In this document: positions 61,087-64,000 of the stretch, piece after piece
Layout of the letters: every line of letters starts with the position of its first letter
How positions within the stretch are numbered: the stretch's first letter is position 1
NCBI GenBank assembly: GCA_026018925.1
Contig: JAKSZU010000009.1
Span: forward strand, 69,428,949 to 69,492,948
DNA from: Tupaia tana
Taxonomy: Eukaryota; Chordata; Mammalia; Scandentia; Tupaiidae
Reading direction: 5' to 3'
DNA length: 64,000 nt
The notes under the pieces: generated by a model
Told to the model about the DNA's origin: nothing
Seen by the model: only the letters and a program-made list of their open reading frames with translations
Databases searched by the model: none
Position numbers and translations under genes: made by a program

Positions 61087-61988
61087 GAATGGGAAAATGT
61101 TTTTGTAAACTATGCATCAGATAAGGGACTGGTAATCAGAATACACAAGGAACTCAAGCAGCTGTCCTGAAAAAAGATATTAAACCTATTAAAAGATGGG
61201 AGAATGAGTTTAAAAAGCCATTCTCTAAGGAAGACATATGAATAGCCAAAAGGCATATGAAAAAAAATGCTCAACATCCCTCATTGTAAGGGAGATGCAG
61301 ATCAAAACAATGAGATACCACTTAACCCCAGTCAGGATAACTAAGATTAAAAAAAAAAGGAAAACAAAAAAGATAAGTTCTGGCAGGGTTGTGGTGAAAG
61401 GGGAACTCTCACTGCTGGTGGGAAGGTAAATTGGTCCAGCCACTGTGGAGAACAATTTGGAGATTCCTCAAAGATCTACAAATAGAACTGCCATATGATC
61501 CAGCAATCCCACTCCTGGGTATCTACCCAGGACAGAGGAATTCTTAATTGGAAAGGTGTTTGCACATCAATGTTTATTGTGGGATTTTTCTCAATTGCTA
61601 AAATATGAAACCAAACCAAATGTCTACAAATAGATGAATGGATTGAAAAAGTATGGCACATATACTCTATGGAATACCACTCAGCCATAAAAAACAATAA
61701 GACTCTGGCTTTTGACAGAAAATGGATGAATAAGGAAGATTTACTGCTGAATGAAGCAAGCAAAGCTATGAAGGAGAAACATTGTATGTCTCCACTTAAT
61801 AGATACTGAGTATCCACACTCTATGGCCGAAACTGAATGACTAAAGGTTATAGAAACTTAGTAAATGGTTGTGAATGCCAGATACAGTGTGGGAAGAGGG
61901 CCCAGTGAAGGAGTGGAGTGTAAGGAAGGACATTAAGGAGAAAAAGAGAGTCAAGGCATTTATGGGACAAATAAGTGGATTATTTTCT

Positions 61989-62277
61989 GTTTTTTTCTTT
62001 TTTTTTTTTTCTTTTTTTCTTTTTTTGGAGAGGTTTTTGCTATAGGGCGCGTGCGCTCGCCAGACAGACAGAGAGAGACAGAGAGATAGAAAGCAGGAAA
62101 TCACCCCCCAGGGGGGATGGCCACGCCGCAATCCCTTCTCCTCCATTCTCCTCTCGGGATCTTGGGCACGCATGCACACGCGCCCGGCGTGAGTTTAAGC
62201 CGCCGGGTCCGGGACTCGAACCACGGTCGACTACATGGGAGTCCAGTGACATAGCCATTACGCTAACTGCTGGTCCC
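61989..62277 (-). mobile_element. tRNA-derived SINE, type A (A1), very young, in the L1 3' UTR
   Basis: Perfect 19-bp TSD 'aataagtggattattttct' at 61970-61988 and 62278-62296. CpG-rich, and nearly identical to 15451-15725, including the shared T-tract with C interruptions. Confidence 0.98.
62212..62265 (-). promoter_or_regulatory. Internal Pol III promoter of a young SINE
   Basis: On the minus strand, A box TAGCGTAATGG (62265-62255) fits TRGYNNANNNG and B box GGTTCGAGTCC (62222-62212) fits GGTTCRANNCC, at tRNA-like spacing. This is what would drive SINE transcription. Activity is not shown by sequence alone. Confidence 0.8.
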
Positions 62278-62353
62278 AATAAGTGGATTATTTTCTATTG
62301 AAGATAACTTTATAGTATTGTCAACTGCACTGGTGAAAAATATACACATGTTG

Positions 62354-62620
62354 TTGGGAACCAGCAGTTAGCATAATGGCTATGTTGCTGGACTCCCACG
62401 TAGTCGACCACGGTTCGTGTCCCAGACCCTGCGGCTTAAAACTCATGTCGGACGCATGTGCTTACGTGCCCAAGATCCGAAGAGGAGAATGGAGGAGAAG
62501 GGATTGCAGCGTGGCCATCGCCCCTGGGGGGTGATTTCTCGCTTTTTGTCTCTCTCTGTCTGTCTGGCGAGCGCACGCACCCTATAGGAAAAAAACCTCT
62601 AAAATAAAAGAAAGAAAAAA
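62354..62620 (+). mobile_element. tRNA-derived SINE, type A (A2), in the L1 3' UTR
   Basis: TSD 'tatacacatgttg' (62341-62353) and 'tgtacacatgttg' (62622-62634, one mismatch). B box GTTCGTGTC. Confidence 0.95.
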
Positions 62621-62700
62621 ATGTACACATGTTGGAATATTCACTTTGTAACCTAAGTAACGTGAGATTTAATGTATAAAAGAAATTGAAATAAAGAGAA

Positions 62701-63595
62701 ATTAGAAAAATAAAAAAGAGTTCAAAAAGTTTAGCTTAATATATTTTACAGTTTTAGCATATGGATTTAAGGGAGAAATTTATCAAAATGACCTTACAAG
62801 TAGAAATGAAAACAGAAGAAATTGTAAAAACTTGTAAAAAATATACCCTTCCAAAATGTACCAGATCCAGATGACTTTATCGATAAGTTCCCTCAAGAAC
62901 ACAAGGGATAGATAATTCACACATCCTTAAATTTCTTCCAGAGATTAAAGAAGGAAAATTCTCATTTCAGTTTATGAAGCAAATATAACTGTCATGACAT
63001 AAGACCTTGACAAAGAAAGCAGACTGATGAAATCTAGAAATCAAATTGATTTACAGAGATAGACACAATAAACTTAAATGGTAAGTAATGACATTTATGA
63101 CTGTATTAAAAGAACCATATACTGTGATCAAGGCCTATTTATCCCATAAATGTGAAAATGGTTCAAAATCAGAGAACCTATTATTATATTGCTGTCCTTA
63201 ATAGAGCAAATGAGGAAGGAAACACACATGCATGTACAAAAACACAATTTCCCTCTAAATGCTGGAGAAAATGAACTATTAATTTCTGGTAAAAATCTAT
63301 AGTAAAATAAGAATAGAAGCATATTATTTTCTATATTACAAAATTACGAATATTTCAAACATCTATTTAATTACTCACTTTGATCCTATTAAAGGAAACA
63401 AAAAGAAATAGATCTATACCAATAATAAAATTACTTAAAATATTTTTTGGAAATTCCAGCGTTTATATAAAGCATGTACAAGAAATAAGATGTACAAATA
63501 TGAGAAGTGAGGAAAGATATTTGTGGCAGACAATATAATTACTATAGAGCCAATTGAAGAGAATCAGCTGAAAAACAAACATAACAGAAGACATT
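62701..63595. other. No feature recognised
   Basis: AT-rich sequence. Confidence 0.4.
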
Positions 63596-63765
63596 TACAT
63601 AATCATCCTTGCAATAATTCTATGGGTCAGGTTCTAAGATAACTCACATTTTACTTGGAGAAGACAAAGTACAAGGTAATTGATTAATTTACTCAAGTTT
63701 ACATATCTAGAAAATGACGAAGCAAGGATTTCATTCTTTATTGTCTGATTTGAATAGTAAGGTAG
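63596..63765 (-). mobile_element. L2/MIR-type ancient fragment
   Basis: 'attctatgggtcaggttcta', 'actcacattttacttggaga' and 'tttactcaagtttacatatc' follow the antisense L2/MIR pattern, diverged. Confidence 0.55.
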
Positions 63766-64000
63766 AAAATACAATAATAAAAAAATGATATTTCACAAAT
63801 AAATTTAAATAAGTACAGCATGATAACTTTAACATGAAATGTGCAAGACTTCTTTGAAGAAACAAACTTTACTGAAATACTTTTGGTACTTGAAAAATTA
63901 ATATTGAATAAAAATAATTATTGAATTAATATCATTCAATTTAGAGCAAAACAATGTGATGATGGACTTTAAAAAATAATTATTTATTTAATTTTACTTA
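63766..64000. other. Unrecognised; possible SINE start at the window edge
   Basis: The last 28 bases ('aataattatttatttaattt') resemble the tail of an antisense type B SINE cut by the window end. Confidence 0.3.

Larger units (their letters stand above)
60290..62700 (+). mobile_element. L1 3' half (ORF2 C-terminal part and 3' UTR) with four SINEs inside
   Basis: Once the SINEs are set aside, the remaining sequence follows ORF2 in order: 'ggcaaagacagctttt', 'gaaaagtttctgcatggtga', 'gtaaactatgcatcagataa', 'ctctaaggaagacatatgaa', 'gccactgtggagaacaattt', 'ccagcaatcccactcctggg', 'ggaataccactcagccataa'. The 3' UTR starts near 61780 and ends in 'taatgtataaaagaaattga'. It is 5'-truncated. Frame breaks are present, so no working ORF2p is encoded. 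Confidence 0.93.

Noticed and set aside
61989..62277. tRNA genes suggested by A-box and B-box matches
   Set aside because: The boxes lie in SINE heads followed by the linker and A-tail, with TSDs. No plausible acceptor stem pairing or canonical anticodon loop could be read, so these are tRNA-derived repeats and not tRNA genes.

Overview
The window looks like nuclear DNA of a placental mammal: AT-rich, with no operons or bacterial features, and dense in retrotransposons. I find no functional protein-coding gene. The only gene-derived sequences are two intronless retrocopies, DNAJA1 (35.6-36.7 kb, minus) and RPL4 (43.9-45.3 kb, minus). The other short open frames sit in repeats or look like chance.

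The most abundant element is a tRNA-derived SINE family, about 50 copies. It has a Pol III A box and B box in its head, a pyrimidine-rich (TCTC/TGTC) 3' part and an A-rich tail. I separate three forms by eye. Type A is about 260 bp and has a GC-rich linker. Type B is about 180 bp, has no linker, and ends in AAATAAATAAA...AATTCTTTAAA. Type C is about 220 bp and more divergent, and its relation to A and B is uncertain. Several type A copies keep nearly all their CpGs and have clean target-site duplications (TSDs), so the family was active recently. This family, recent L1 tails, MaLR LTRs, MIR/L2 remnants and one 7SL-derived Alu-like dimer point to Euarchontoglires. A colugo (Dermoptera) is my best guess, but that is inference.

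Layout: 0-0.66 kb is an L1 fragment (minus) across the ORF1/ORF2 junction. From 0.7 to 10 kb there are L1 pieces and SINEs. From 10 to 15.5 kb there are MaLR-type LTRs, a MIR, a small terminal-inverted-repeat element and an unclassified LTR-like element that recurs at 55.3-56 kb. From 15.5 to 33 kb there are nested SINEs in L1s, plus the 7SL-derived dimer at 23.5 kb. At 33-35.6 kb there is a dense SINE cluster with a small duplication. The two retrocopies follow, separated by mostly unremarkable sequence. From 45.4 to 60 kb there are old LTRs, L1 remnants and microsatellites. From 60.3 to 62.7 kb there is a recent L1 3' half carrying four SINEs.

No cooperating gene system is present. The value of the window is as a retroposition record: nested insertions, repeated use of the same target sites and SINE subfamilies that differ inside the internal promoter. 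Coordinates of old repeats are approximate, and family names come from recognition by eye rather than a library search.
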